Below are positions 8,313 through 17,176 of a stretch of 64,000 bases of DNA, piece after piece. How positions within the stretch are numbered: position 1 is the first letter of the stretch; each line of letters begins with the position of its first letter. The stretch comes from an uncultured Bacteroidales bacterium (GTDB lineage Bacteria; Bacteroidota; Bacteroidia; Bacteroidales; Muribaculaceae): the NCBI GenBank assembly GCA_902781045.1, contig CACZHT010000017.1:1-64000 (forward strand), read 5' to 3'. The notes under the pieces were generated by a model that searched no databases, was not told where the DNA came from, and saw only the letters and a program-made list of their open reading frames with translations. A program made the translations under genes and the position numbers.

Positions 8313-9491
8313 ATGATTAATGACTTTGTGTATGACATCCCGGTAAGGGTGTATTTCGGTCGTGACCAACTGAAGAACCTGGGCACCGAGTTGAAGAAGT
8401 ATGGCACACGAGTGCTGATGACCTACGGCTGCGGCTCAATCAAGCGCATGGGGCTGTATGACCGCGTGGTCAAGGAAATCAAGGATGCTGGGCTGGAGCT
8501 GTACGAGCTGTCGGGCATCGCTCCCAACCCTCGCATCGACAGTGTGCGCCAGGGCGCCCAGATGTGCAAGGAACACCACATCGACGTGCTGCTGGCCGTG
8601 GGTGGTGGCTCGACCATCGACGCTACCAAGTTCATGGCTGCCGGTGCATGTGTCGACCACGACCCGTGGGACTTCCTGGACCTGCAGAAGTGGTCGCCCA
8701 TCGAGCGTGCGTTGCCCATCGTGAGCATCCTCACGCTTGCTGCTACCGGCTCGGAGATGGACAGCGGCGGCGTGATCAGCAATCCTGAGACACACGACAA
8801 GATAGGCCGCCTGGCACCCGCCATGCTGCCCAAGGCCTCGTTCCTGGACCCGACCAACACGTTCACCGTGAGTGCCTACCAGACCGCCTGTGGCGCGGCC
8901 GACATGATGTCGCACATCATTGAGGTGTACTTCAACATGAATCAGGACCTGTATATGCTGGACTGCTTCATGGAGGGCTTGATGAAGACCATCATCCGCT
9001 ATGCGCCCATCGCCATGCGCGAGCCCGACAACTATGAGGCGCGCGCCAACCTGATGTGGACCTCAAGCTGGGCCATCAATGGGTTTGTTGACGGCGGCAA
9101 GCAGCAGGCCTGGAGCTGCCACCCGATGGAGCATGAGCTGTCGGCCTACTACGACATCACCCACGGCCTGGGCCTGGCCATACTGACCCCACGCTGGATG
9201 GAGTACTGCCTGGACGAGACCACGGTGTCGAAGTATGTGCAGTTTGGTGTCAACGTGTTCGGAATCGACCCGGCACTCGAGCCGATGGACATCGCGCATC
9301 AAGCCATCGACCGGCTGAGCGACTTCCTGTTCGGCACGCTGCAACTCAAGCGTACACTGCCCGAGGTGGGCATCGATGAGACGCATTTCGCCGTGATGGC
9401 CCGCAAGTCGGTAAATGGTGGCACGCTTGCCGGCTTCAAGCCCCTGCAGCAGCACGACGTTGAGGCCATCTACCGCATGTGCATGAAGTGA
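8313..9491 (+). CDS. Iron-containing alcohol dehydrogenase (butanol dehydrogenase/YqhD type)
   Basis: This 392-residue protein has the Fe-ADH layout. An N-terminal dinucleotide-binding part carries GGGSTIDATKFMA near residue 95, and an all-helical C-terminal part has the metal-site histidines in MEHELSAYYDITHGLGLAIL near 275. The family reduces aldehydes to alcohols with NAD(P)H using a single metal ion; YqhD/BdhA-type members are usually NADPH-dependent. It is a single gene with its own promoter-like box and a strong downstream hairpin. The substrate is not deducible; detoxification of short-chain aldehydes or fermentation are both possible. Confidence 0.9.
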   Translation: MINDFVYDIPVRVYFGRDQLKNLGTELKKYGTRVLMTYGCGSIKRMGLYDRVVKEIKDAGLELYELSGIAPNPRIDSVRQGAQMCKEHHIDVLLAVGGGSTIDATKFMAAGACVDHDPWDFLDLQKWSPIERALPIVSILTLAATGSEMDSGGVISNPETHDKIGRLAPAMLPKASFLDPTNTFTVSAYQTACGAADMMSHIIEVYFNMNQDLYMLDCFMEGLMKTIIRYAPIAMREPDNYEARANLMWTSSWAINGFVDGGKQQAWSCHPMEHELSAYYDITHGLGLAILTPRWMEYCLDETTVSKYVQFGVNVFGIDPALEPMDIAHQAIDRLSDFLFGTLQLKRTLPEVGIDETHFAVMARKSVNGGTLAGFKPLQQHDVEAIYRMCMK

Positions 9492-9517
9492 CGGCAACCA
9501 GTCAGTGCAATCATCGC

Positions 9518-9549
9518 AAAATAGCCGGCTTGTGTGAGCCGGCTATTTT
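9518..9549 (+). terminator. Rho-independent terminator of the alcohol dehydrogenase gene
   Basis: AAAATAGCCGGCT (9518-9530) and its complement (9537-9549) form a 13-bp perfect stem with a six-base loop, 26 bp after the stop codon. The right arm ends in TTTT. Confidence 0.85.
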
Positions 9550-9602
9550 CGGTTTTCCGTGTGGCTCAGCAGCCATCGCACTGTGCACTAAAGCGCATCA
9601 AA

Positions 9603-9625
9603 AAGGGCCGCAGTTTGCGGCCCTT
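9603..9625 (-). terminator. Terminator of the XRE regulator gene
   Basis: AAGGGCCGC (9603-9611) pairs with GCGGCCCTT (9617-9625). Read on the minus strand the stem is followed by a T run, so it should end transcripts of the regulator that stops at 9703. Confidence 0.7.
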
Positions 9626-9702
9626 GAGCATAAGGTAATTTCTATTTTAGTTTGTATGTGCGGGCGCTGTGTAGCGCCTCCGAAGGGTTTATTGGTTTCT
9701 AG

Positions 9703-10239
9703 CTATGGCATGATGACCTGTGTCGAGCCATCACTGTAGATGATGACCACCTGTGTGATTTGCCGCGCGCCAGCCGCTCCGCGCGTCTGTGACCCACTTC
9801 TGGCCCGTGCAGTGGCAATGGCCGTGTCGATGATACTTGTCTGCCGTTGCGCAGGCTGCGTGGCCTTGCGAGAGACAAAAGCAGCCGGCTCGTCATCATT
9901 GAAATTGATGCTTTGTTGCTGGCTGTGCGTCTCGCGCGAGAATGCTGTCTGGGCATTGCCAGGAAAGTCATTCTCGACCGTTTGGGCTGCTCCATCAGTG
10001 AGCGATGTGTTCGCATTTGGAACAAGCATTTCACCATCTCCAAACATAAGCCACATCATGCTCAATTCGGGGTAAGCATTGTGAATCTTGTCGATGACCT
10101 CGTTGCTGACTTTCTTGTTGCGTCCGCTGAGCAGCTGCGAGAACGATGGCCTGGGTATGCCACAGACATCGGCAAACGAGGAGGTGTTGATTCCCATCTG
10201 CTGCAAGAAGTGCTTGAGGCGCGAAACGATGTCATTCAT
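9703..10239 (-). CDS. XRE-family helix-turn-helix regulator
   Basis: The 178-residue protein has an N-terminal Cro/CI-type helix-turn-helix: FADVCGIPRPSFSQLLSGRNKKVSNEVIDKI at about residues 22-52, where PRPSFSQLLSGRN is the recognition helix region. The rest is low in predicted structure and rich in glutamine, asparagine and alanine, ending in a short beta-like segment (QVVIIYSDGSTQVIMP). A perfect inverted repeat, TTGTCA-N5-TGACAA, lies about 50 bp upstream of the start (10289-10305), where autoregulation would be expected. It is a single gene flanked by a terminator. The target genes are unknown; the neighbouring alcohol dehydrogenase points the other way and is convergent. Confidence 0.75.
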   Translation of the reverse strand: MNDIVSRLKHFLQQMGINTSSFADVCGIPRPSFSQLLSGRNKKVSNEVIDKIHNAYPELSMMWLMFGDGEMLVPNANTSLTDGAAQTVENDFPGNAQTAFSRETHSQQQSINFNDDEPAAFVSRKATQPAQRQTSIIDTAIATARARSGSQTRGAAGARQITQVVIIYSDGSTQVIMP

Positions 10240-10288
10240 ATCACAAAAAAATTAATCGATAAAACTTAAAACATGAGCCGCCCGTGTG

Positions 10289-10305
10289 TTGTCAAAATCT
10301 GACAA
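10289..10305. promoter_or_regulatory. Perfect inverted-repeat operator candidate
   Basis: TTGTCAAAATCTGACAA consists of two perfect 6-bp half sites (TTGTCA, TGACAA) separated by 5 bp. It lies 50 bp upstream of the XRE regulator start, a position and shape typical of a dimeric HTH operator. Confidence 0.5.
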
Positions 10306-11275
10306 AACTGAGATTTTTAGTCTCTGGAGAGATTGCTCAAAATATGCAATTTTCGAAGAGCTGAATTTTCTGGTCATCTGAGCGGACAATAGCCACCAAG
10401 CGAAAATACAAAGAGAAAATCCCGACACGCAACTTCAAGTGCAACTTGCCACAAAACCGAGTGTAGCAGAACCACCATTTTGCCGTTGCCCAAAAATAGG
10501 CAGAAAATCGGTCAAGAAAACTCATTGCATTTGCAAACCCGCAATTCAGCATTTCAAATTTTGCGATTGCAAATTTAGAAATGATTTTTGAAACACGCAA
10601 ATTTTTAATAGTAAATTTTAAAATTTGGAATCAAAAAAGTCAAACCGACCCTCCAAGCACCTGTCTTCAATTCCAAATCCAACAGCCTCAAAAACACTTT
10701 AAGCATTAGTAGCTTAATATCACATAATCAGACACTTACAATATACACAAACCACCCTATGACAGCAAAGCCCGCCAAACCAGAGATTATCTTATAGCAA
10801 CACTTTAGATTTCTACCACATTTATCTGACTTTCAGCTATTTATATAATATACAAACAAATGTTAATCGCAATAATTGATTCGTTTGAGAACGATGCAGA
10901 TGGGAATTTTAGAATCCACCGCGCCGCATTGGGTTTGCAAACTCTCAAACAAGTCGAAATTCGGTGTTCGGATTTGCAATTAGGGTAATTGGAAAACTGA
11001 ACCGAGAGCTGGATTTGCAAATTTGAATAGTCAAACTTGCCGTGGTAAAATGTCGTGAAATTACCATTTTCCTGCTCAACTCAAAATCCTTGCGATATTT
11101 TGGTAAAATTCGGTGGAGAAATCAGCCAGAAAAATCTGAACGCGTTGAGCAGACACCAGAAATAGCATATCTTGCAATATAATAGCAAATTAGCCAAATT
11201 TCGGACATTTTTGTCCAGATGGTTCAAAAAATCGGTGAATCAGCAGAAATGTGCCCTACTCTCTCCCAGGAACAT

Positions 11276-11311
11276 AAAAAATCCGCGATTTTCAGGCAGA
11301 AAAATCGCGGA
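11276..11311 (-). terminator. Rho-independent terminator downstream of uvrA
   Basis: TCCGCGATTTT (11282-11292) pairs with AAAATCGCGGA (11301-11311) around an 8-base loop. Read on the minus strand the stem is followed by ATTTTTTA. It lies 158 bp after the uvrA stop codon. Confidence 0.85.
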
Positions 11312-11360
11312 AATTCATTCAAAAATGTACTACAGCCGGCTATTTCATTCTTCTTGAGAA

Positions 11361-11456
11361 TTACAAGTGTGTGACCGCTCTTGATGCCTCCATGATCAGG
11401 CCATCGTCCTCTGTCGCATACCTGCCGCCCAGCAGATGGAAAAACGCACCGATCAC
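11361..11456 (-). CDS. Possible 31-residue protein in frame behind uvrA
   Basis: Directly after the uvrA TAG stop (11469-11471) the same frame stays open and reads like protein, with GTG at 11456 as a possible start and TAA at 11361-11363. The peptide begins VIGAFFHLLGGRYATED and continues to ASRAVTHL. It could be a small coupled protein, a remnant of a lost gene, or the tail of a longer ancestral UvrA. It lies before the uvrA terminator and so would be co-transcribed. I do not recognise the family. Confidence 0.3.
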   Translation of the reverse strand: MIGAFFHLLGGRYATEDDGLIMEASRAVTHL

Positions 11457-11468
11457 ATATAAGATGGT

Positions 11469-14306
11469 CTACTGCTGCATGAGTTCCTGCTTGAGGTAGG
11501 TGGCCGTAATGGAGTCGTGGTTCTGTGCCACTTGCTCGGGCGTTCCTGTGGCAACAACGCTCCCCCCCCCTCGCCCGCCTTCGGGTCCCATGTCGATGAT
11601 GTAGTCGGCGCACTTGATCACATCCAGGTTGTGTTCGATGACAATCACCGTATTTCCTTTTTGGACCAATTTTGTGAGAACTCCCAAGAGCACCTTGATG
11701 TCCTCGAAGTGTAGCCCGGTAGTGGGCTCGTCCAGGATATAGACCGTCCGACCAGTGTCGCGTTTGGAGAGTTCGGCTGCGAGTTTGACTCGCTGGCTCT
11801 CGCCTCCCGAGAGCGTGCTAGACGGCTGCCCCAGCTTGATGTAACCCAGCCCCACATCTTGCAGCACTTTTATCTTGTTGAGAATGGCCGGAATGGCGTC
11901 AAAAAATTCGACGGCCTGGTTTATGGTCATGTCGAGGACTTCAGCGATGGACTTGCCCTTGAACCTAACTTCCAGTGTTTCACGGTTATAGCGTTTTCCG
12001 CCACATTCTTCGCATGGGACAAGCACATCAGGTAAGAAGTTCATTTCCACCACCTTATATCCATTTCCCTTGCAGACCTCACAACGTCCTCCACTGATGT
12101 TGAACGAGAAGCGCCCGGGCTTGTATCCTCGTATTTTGGACTCTGGCAGGTTAACGAAGAGGTTGCGTATATCGCTAAAGACCCCGGTGTAGGTAGCCGG
12201 GTTGGATCGCGGTGTGCGTCCCAGCGGCGACTGGTCGACGGTGACCACCTTGTCGACATGCTCCAGTCCCTCGATGGCATCATAGGGGAGCGGCTCGGTG
12301 TTGGAGCGGTAGAAGTGTTGGCTGAGTATGGGCTGCAATGTGGCGTTGATGAGCGACGACTTTCCGCTGCCACTGACCCCCGTGACGCAGACCAATGTGC
12401 CCAGCGGTATGGACACATCCACTGCCTTGAGGTTGTTGCCCCTGCACCCGCGCAGCGTGAGCCACTTGCCATTGCCTTGCCTCCGTTCAGGCACGGGAAT
12501 GCACATCTTGCCGTTGAGATACTGTGCCGTGAGCGTGTCGTGCTTGAGCATCTCGGTCGGAGTTCCGGCAAAGACCACATTACCGCCTCGTCGTCCGGCC
12601 TTGGGTCCGATGTCGACCAGATAGTCGGCCTCGAGCATCATGTCGCGGTCGTGCTCGACAACGATAATGGTGTTGCCGTCGTCGCGCAGCCGCTTGAGCG
12701 AGTCAATCAGGCGTTGGTTGTCGCGCTGGTGCAGTCCGATGCTGGGTTCGTCCAGGATATACAGCACGTTGACCAGCTGCGAGCCAATCTGCGTGGCCAG
12801 CCTGATGCGCTGGCTCTCGCCACCCGAGAGCGATGCCGAGGCCCTGTTGAGCGAGACATAGTCCAGCCCCACATCGAGCATAAAATTGAGTCTCGATTGT
12901 ATTTCTTTGACAATTTCGCTGGCAATAGCCCACTTGGTTGGCGGCAACACATGCTGCAAGTTAGCCATCCAGTCGCGCAGTTCGGTGATGTCCATCGATG
13001 CCAGCTCTGCGATGTTCTTTCCGGCCAGGCGGTAGTGCAACGCCTCGATGTTGAGCCGCTGTCCATGGCACTCCGGGCACAGCTGCCGCGAGTAGAACTG
13101 CCCTGCCCACTTATGGGCCTGCGTTGTTGCCGTCTCGTCCTGCTGCATCTCGATGTACTTGACCAGTCCCTCGTAGGTGAGGAAATAGTTGCTGGTGCTC
13201 ATGGTCTCTGTGCGTATGTTGAGCCGCTCCTCGCCAGTGCCATTCATGATGTCATCGATGGCCTCATCGGGCAGCTGGCTGATGGGCGTGTCCAGTGTGC
13301 ATCCATACTTCTCACAGATGGCCTGAATCTGCCAGAAGACAAGCGAGTTCTTGTACTTTCCCAGCGGCAGAATCCCCCCCTCGCGTATGTTCAGAGAAGT
13401 GTCGGGCATGATTTTCTCCTTGTCGACAATGTTGACATATCCCAGTCCCTTGCACTTGTGGCAGGCCCCCAGTGGCGAGTTGAACGAGAAGTTGTGTGGT
13501 GCCGGCTCCTGGTAGCTCAGCCCCGTGTCGGGGTCCATGAGCGTCTTGCTGTAGAACGCCACCTGTCCATTGTCCACATCAAGGATCATGAGCTGGTCGC
13601 CACCCTGCTTGAACGTCTTCTCAACCGACTCAAGCAGTCGCTTCTCGTCCTTGCGTGCCACCTTGAGGCGGTCGACCACCAGTTCGACAGAGTGGTTCTT
13701 GTATCGGTCGAGCTTCATGCCGAAGGTGATTTCCTTGAGTTCGCCGTCAATGCGCACATGCAGATAGCCCTTTTTGCGCAACGTCTCGAAGAGGTCTTTG
13801 TAATGTCCCTTGCGGTTCTTGACCATAGGAGCCAAGAGATATATTTTGCGCCCATCATAACGGTCAAGGATGAGCGAGAGAATCTTGTCGACGGTGTACT
13901 TGACCATGGGCTTGCCCGAGATGTAGCTGAAGGCATCGGCAGCTCGGGCGTAAAGCAGTCGCAGGTAGTCATAGACCTCGGTTGTGGTGCCGACGGTCGA
14001 CCGAGGGTTCTTGTTGGTGGTCTTCTGCCCGATGGAAATGACGGGGTTGAGCCCCGAGATTTTGTCGACATCGGGTCTTTCGAGCACTCCCAGCATGTTG
14101 CGCGCATAGGCCGAGAAAGTCTCCAGGTAGCGTCGTTGGCCCTCGGCAAAGATGGTGTCAAACGCCAGCGACGACTTTCCGCTTCCGCTCAGTCCGGTGA
14201 TGACCGTGATCTGGTGGTGGGGTATGTCTACATCGATGTTCTTGAGGTTGTGTACGCGTGCTCCGAGCACAGAGACACAGTCGGTTTCTTTGCCGTTCAG
14301 GTTCAT
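11469..14306 (-). CDS. uvrA: UvrA, excinuclease ABC subunit A
   Basis: The 945-residue protein is the damage-recognition ATPase of nucleotide excision repair, acting with UvrB and UvrC on bulky DNA lesions. It has two ABC modules: Walker [23 protein letters not shown] near residue 38 and [10 protein letters not shown] near 642, each with an ABC signature ([13 protein letters not shown] and [13 protein letters not shown]) and [18 protein letters not shown] Walker B regions. Zinc-binding cysteine pairs are visible as CHKC (about 282) with CPEC (about 408), and CEVC (about 740) with CEEC (about 765). Length is standard. It is followed by a terminator, and the lytic transglycosylase gene lies 90 bp upstream on the same strand. 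Confidence 0.97.
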   Translation of the reverse strand: MNLNGKETDCVSVLGARVHNLKNIDVDIPHHQITVITGLSGSGKSSLAFDTIFAEGQRRYLETFSAYARNMLGVLERPDVDKISGLNPVISIGQKTTNKNPRSTVGTTTEVYDYLRLLYARAADAFSYISGKPMVKYTVDKILSLILDRYDGRKIYLLAPMVKNRKGHYKDLFETLRKKGYLHVRIDGELKEITFGMKLDRYKNHSVELVVDRLKVARKDEKRLLESVEKTFKQGGDQLMILDVDNGQVAFYSKTLMDPDTGLSYQEPAPHNFSFNSPLGACHKCKGLGYVNIVDKEKIMPDTSLNIREGGILPLGKYKNSLVFWQIQAICEKYGCTLDTPISQLPDEAIDDIMNGTGEERLNIRTETMSTSNYFLTYEGLVKYIEMQQDETATTQAHKWAGQFYSRQLCPECHGQRLNIEALHYRLAGKNIAELASMDITELRDWMANLQHVLPPTKWAIASEIVKEIQSRLNFMLDVGLDYVSLNRASASLSGGESQRIRLATQIGSQLVNVLYILDEPSIGLHQRDNQRLIDSLKRLRDDGNTIIVVEHDRDMMLEADYLVDIGPKAGRRGGNVVFAGTPTEMLKHDTLTAQYLNGKMCIPVPERRQGNGKWLTLRGCRGNNLKAVDVSIPLGTLVCVTGVSGSGKSSLINATLQPILSQHFYRSNTEPLPYDAIEGLEHVDKVVTVDQSPLGRTPRSNPATYTGVFSDIRNLFVNLPESKIRGYKPGRFSFNISGGRCEVCKGNGYKVVEMNFLPDVLVPCEECGGKRYNRETLEVRFKGKSIAEVLDMTINQAVEFFDAIPAILNKIKVLQDVGLGYIKLGQPSSTLSGGESQRVKLAAELSKRDTGRTVYILDEPTTGLHFEDIKVLLGVLTKLVQKGNTVIVIEHNLDVIKCADYIIDMGPEGGRGGGSVVATGTPEQVAQNHDSITATYLKQELMQQ

Positions 14307-14395
14307 TTCAGAGGGTTATTGTCCGAGTCAAAGCCTCGGAGTACATTACCGGCTTGATGGCCGTTGTATTGTTTTTTTAGATTCTCGAGGGGCGT

Positions 14396-15361
14396 TCAGT
14401 CGACGACCCATGCCTTGTTGTAGGCAGTGAAGCGGCGCTTGCTGCGATAGAGGTCGCTGCTGACCGGGACGCGCACCTTATAGGTCTTGCCGCCATTGTT
14501 AGTCAGTTTGGTGGCCCGAATCCATGGGTTGGCCTCTCGCAGTTGCGCGTAGGTGATGCCCTGCTGCTTGGCCCATGTGACCCAGCTGGTGACCGACGAC
14601 GTGACATCAACGGTTTTGTAGCTGACGGGCTGATAGAGCTGCCTTGTGTGCAGGCGGTAGCCATATCGCTTGGGGTTCTCAAAGACCATCTTGAAAGCGA
14701 TGATGCGGAACACATATCTCGATGTCTCGGACACCAGATGTAGGTCGAACGAGCTGCTGACCTCCTGTCTGGACAGCTCGCCCGAGATTTTTCCCATGCC
14801 GGCATTGTAGCTAGCTGCGACGGTGGGCCAGTGGCCATACTTGCCATAAGCGGCCTTGAGATACTTGCATGCGGCCAATGTGCTTCGCTCGGGGTCATAT
14901 CGCTCGTCGACCTCGTCGGTCACCTCCAGCCCATATTGTCTGGCTGTCGCGGCCAGCAGCTGCCACAGTCCGGCAGCATGCGCAGGCGAGTAGGCATAAG
15001 TGTCCATGGTGCTCTCGGTGCAGGCGAGGTAGAGGAAGTCGAGCGGCACATTCTGCTCCTTGAGGATGCGTGCCAGGACAGGGAAGTGCCGGTTGGCGCG
15101 CTTGAAGCATAGCAGTGTGCTTGTCTGGCCGTAGATGATTGAGGTGAGCTCACGGTCCAGCCGTTCGGCCATGTCCAGGCGGTCGAAGTCGAGCTTCTCG
15201 CCGGCAAAGGTGATGCTCGAGGGTATGTCGGGGTTGGCCGTGACGTTGAACACAGCGCTCGATGCAGTCTTGCCGGCGTTCTGATACTCAGGCTTGAGCT
15301 GTGCGCGGCAGGTGGCAGCAGCGACAGTCGCCAGAATGAGGGTGGTGTATATTAATTTCAT
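14396..15361 (-). CDS. Secreted lytic transglycosylase (SLT domain, MltD-like)
   Basis: The 321-residue protein carries a signal peptide ([20 protein letters not shown]). The catalytic SLT-type (GH23-like) domain spans about 75-240: [22 protein letters not shown] holds the catalytic Glu near residue 115, followed by GLWQLL and the [11 protein letters not shown] motif near 185. A LysM-like tail ([13 protein letters not shown]...) follows near 275. Such enzymes cleave the MurNAc-GlcNAc bond of peptidoglycan in the periplasm, forming 1,6-anhydroMurNAc. It lies between uvrA and a secreted type B-sorted protein, all on the minus strand. Confidence 0.88.
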   Translation of the reverse strand: MKLIYTTLILATVAAATCRAQLKPEYQNAGKTASSAVFNVTANPDIPSSITFAGEKLDFDRLDMAERLDRELTSIIYGQTSTLLCFKRANRHFPVLARILKEQNVPLDFLYLACTESTMDTYAYSPAHAAGLWQLLAATARQYGLEVTDEVDERYDPERSTLAACKYLKAAYGKYGHWPTVAASYNAGMGKISGELSRQEVSSSFDLHLVSETSRYVFRIIAFKMVFENPKRYGYRLHTRQLYQPVSYKTVDVTSSVTSWVTWAKQQGITYAQLREANPWIRATKLTNNGGKTYKVRVPVSSDLYRSKRRFTAYNKAWVVD

Positions 15362-15455
15362 GAGGTCTTCGTGCTACAGATTACTCAATGTTTCGGTTAT
15401 TCGAGCACTCGGTTGTTCAACCATTCGATTGCTCAAGCTAAGAACAGCCGACCGG

Positions 15456-16832
15456 CTACTCCTCGGGTTCGGGTGAGAAGGGGTCGTCGGTGTTGATGGG
15501 GCCGGTCGAACCTCCTGAGCTGCGGTCGCGATATCGGATGATGTTAATGTCGCCGCTCAGCTTGTAGTTCTTGCCGTCGCTGCCACGAGCCTGGATGACG
15601 TAATAGTATACTCCAGGGCCGACAAGTTTGCCGTGGTATCGGCCGTCCCAACCCTCTGACGGGTCGGTGAACTCGATGATTTTGTTGCCCCAGCGGTTAA
15701 AGATCCAGCAGTGGAAGTCGACAATCGAGCGATAGGACACCTTCCACACATCGTTGACCCCCTCGCTTGTGCCCGGACTGAACACATTGGGGCATGTGAG
15801 CTCGCTCACGCCGATGTCGACGGTGAACGTCTCGCTGTAGGCCTCGCACGAGCCATCGCCGTTCGACCCGATAAAGCGCCAATAGGTTACCCCCGCCTCG
15901 TTGAAGTCCTGTTCGACCACCAACTGATTGAGTCTCAGCTGGATGTCATTAAAATCCGGGTCGGTGGCCATCTGCCACTCGTAGTGGACGACTGCGTCGG
16001 TGCAAAAGGCCTCGAAGGTGATGTGCACAGGTGCCGAGCCTCCCAGCGACCCCTCTGCCCCACTCGACTTCTCGTTGTCGCTGAGTTCGGAGTCCTGTGT
16101 GGCCTTGGCTCGCGCGTCGACCGCCGCAGTGACGTAATTGTTGCTCTCTCGTGTGACCTTCTCGTCCCAGAATGCCATGAATCGGTCGCCCGCCAGGGTG
16201 AACGTGGTGTTGCATGTGGGTGCCGGCATGACGATGGTGGGCTTGAAGTTCTCCTCCAGCTCAGTGACATGCTTCTGTTGCCACTGTAGCGTGTCACCCT
16301 TCCACTCAAGGTTATAGTAGCTCAACTCGATGTCGCGCGACAGAATGCGCTTGGCCCCGGTGACGGTGTAATAGTTGATCTCGTGCCCCTCACCGTCCAG
16401 ATGCAGGGTGACAGTGCTGCAGTCGCCATCATTGTCGACCGACACGCCGTCTAGCGTCATGCGATAGTGCGAATAGTCGGTCACCCAGAAGCAGTAGCGC
16501 GTGGTGCCCTCGTCAATGATGTATCCCCGGTCGGGGGTGATTTCGTTCAGCGTATAGACCAACCCGTCGACGGTGATTCCTTCTTCGATGGGCTGGGCAT
16601 AGCCTCCCCCCATGTCACCGTAGACCGATATGGTGACAGGATTCTCGGTGGTGGCGGTATAGGTCATGCTCACGCCGTCGGTCTCATGGAGGACAAAAAT
16701 CTTCTTGAGCCCCGTGTTGATGTCAGGCTCAATCTCCATGACATCGTGTCCGTTGCCCACAAAGGCCACCTGTGCCCCTGCCGTCATCGCCAGTGCGGCA
16801 GCCAGCGCTGTGTAGAAATATCGTAGTCTCAT
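15456..16832 (-). CDS. Secreted protein with gliding-motility-type (T9SS type B) C-terminal domain
   Basis: The 458-residue protein has a signal peptide (MRLRYFYTALAAALAMTAGAQ). Its last ~90 residues are a clear gliding motility-associated C-terminal domain: CPNVFSPGTSEGVNDVWKV, FHCWIFNRWGNKI, GWDGRYHGKLVGPGVYYYVI. This domain directs export through the type IX secretion system of Bacteroidetes (type B sorting). The middle part has Ig/fibronectin-like beta repeats but no recognised enzyme motif. It is likely a surface or extracellular protein; its binding target is unknown. It is divergent from purL across a 344-bp gap. Confidence 0.8.
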   Translation of the reverse strand: MRLRYFYTALAAALAMTAGAQVAFVGNGHDVMEIEPDINTGLKKIFVLHETDGVSMTYTATTENPVTISVYGDMGGGYAQPIEEGITVDGLVYTLNEITPDRGYIIDEGTTRYCFWVTDYSHYRMTLDGVSVDNDGDCSTVTLHLDGEGHEINYYTVTGAKRILSRDIELSYYNLEWKGDTLQWQQKHVTELEENFKPTIVMPAPTCNTTFTLAGDRFMAFWDEKVTRESNNYVTAAVDARAKATQDSELSDNEKSSGAEGSLGGSAPVHITFEAFCTDAVVHYEWQMATDPDFNDIQLRLNQLVVEQDFNEAGVTYWRFIGSNGDGSCEAYSETFTVDIGVSELTCPNVFSPGTSEGVNDVWKVSYRSIVDFHCWIFNRWGNKIIEFTDPSEGWDGRYHGKLVGPGVYYYVIQARGSDGKNYKLSGDINIIRYRDRSSGGSTGPINTDDPFSPEPEE

Positions 16833-17176
16833 CGCTCGTAAAGTTACAACAAAATGTCAAGACTGCCGTGCAATCGGGCACCGTATTAACAAAGTTTTCG
16901 GCACAAGCCTCCTGCAAAGCCTAAATAAATAAACGGCAATCGGCCACAAAAATTGTATCGTCACTGGGTTTCGCTCTTCGGGTCATAAGGCTCAGGTGAC
17001 TGCCATAACCACAAACTGTCTCGGACAAAGGACACAGAGGACACCGATAATAGAACCGACAAGTTTTTTCCTATTGTTATCATTGTCTGATTAAATCTGC
17101 TGTAACCGCATGGACTATATGGCGAATTTTTTGTACCTTTGCAGCCCGAAAACCATCCACCTATTTTTATATAGTT
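16833..17176. other. Divergent intergenic region before purL
   Basis: No gene is seen. The right end holds the purL promoter box at 17134-17141. I did not find a clear promoter for the divergent secreted-protein gene. Confidence 0.5.
17134..17141 (+). promoter_or_regulatory. -7 box of the purL promoter
   Basis: TACCTTTG at 17134-17141 matches TAnnTTTG, 35 bp upstream of the purL ATG. The -33 element is not obvious. Confidence 0.6.

Larger units (their letters stand above)
10240..11468. other. AT-rich gene-free 1.2 kb with recurrent TTTGCAAA motifs
   Basis: This stretch is clearly more AT-rich than the coding DNA around it and contains no convincing gene. The palindrome TTTGCAAA or close variants recur at 10530-10537, 10566-10573, 10934-10941, 10973-10980 and 11014-11021. 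It also carries the candidate operator at 10289-10305 and the uvrA terminator at 11276-11311. I found no TTATCCACA-like DnaA box, so I do not call it an origin. It may be decayed foreign DNA or a regulatory region. Confidence 0.5.

Noticed and set aside
10337..10600. 87-codon minus-strand frame in the AT-rich gap
   Set aside because: Composition is that of AT-rich non-coding DNA (F, K, C, W-rich), with no promoter or domain.
11172..11357. 61-codon plus-strand frame near the uvrA terminator
   Set aside because: It runs through the terminator hairpin and has no domain or promoter.
10240..11468. Replication origin
   Set aside because: AT-rich with repeats, but no DnaA-box-like sequences or dnaA/dnaN neighbours were seen.
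12258..14357. A 699-codon plus-strand frame opposite uvrA
   Set aside because: It is a shadow of the GC-rich uvrA codons on the other strand, with no recognisable domain, while uvrA has all of its motifs.
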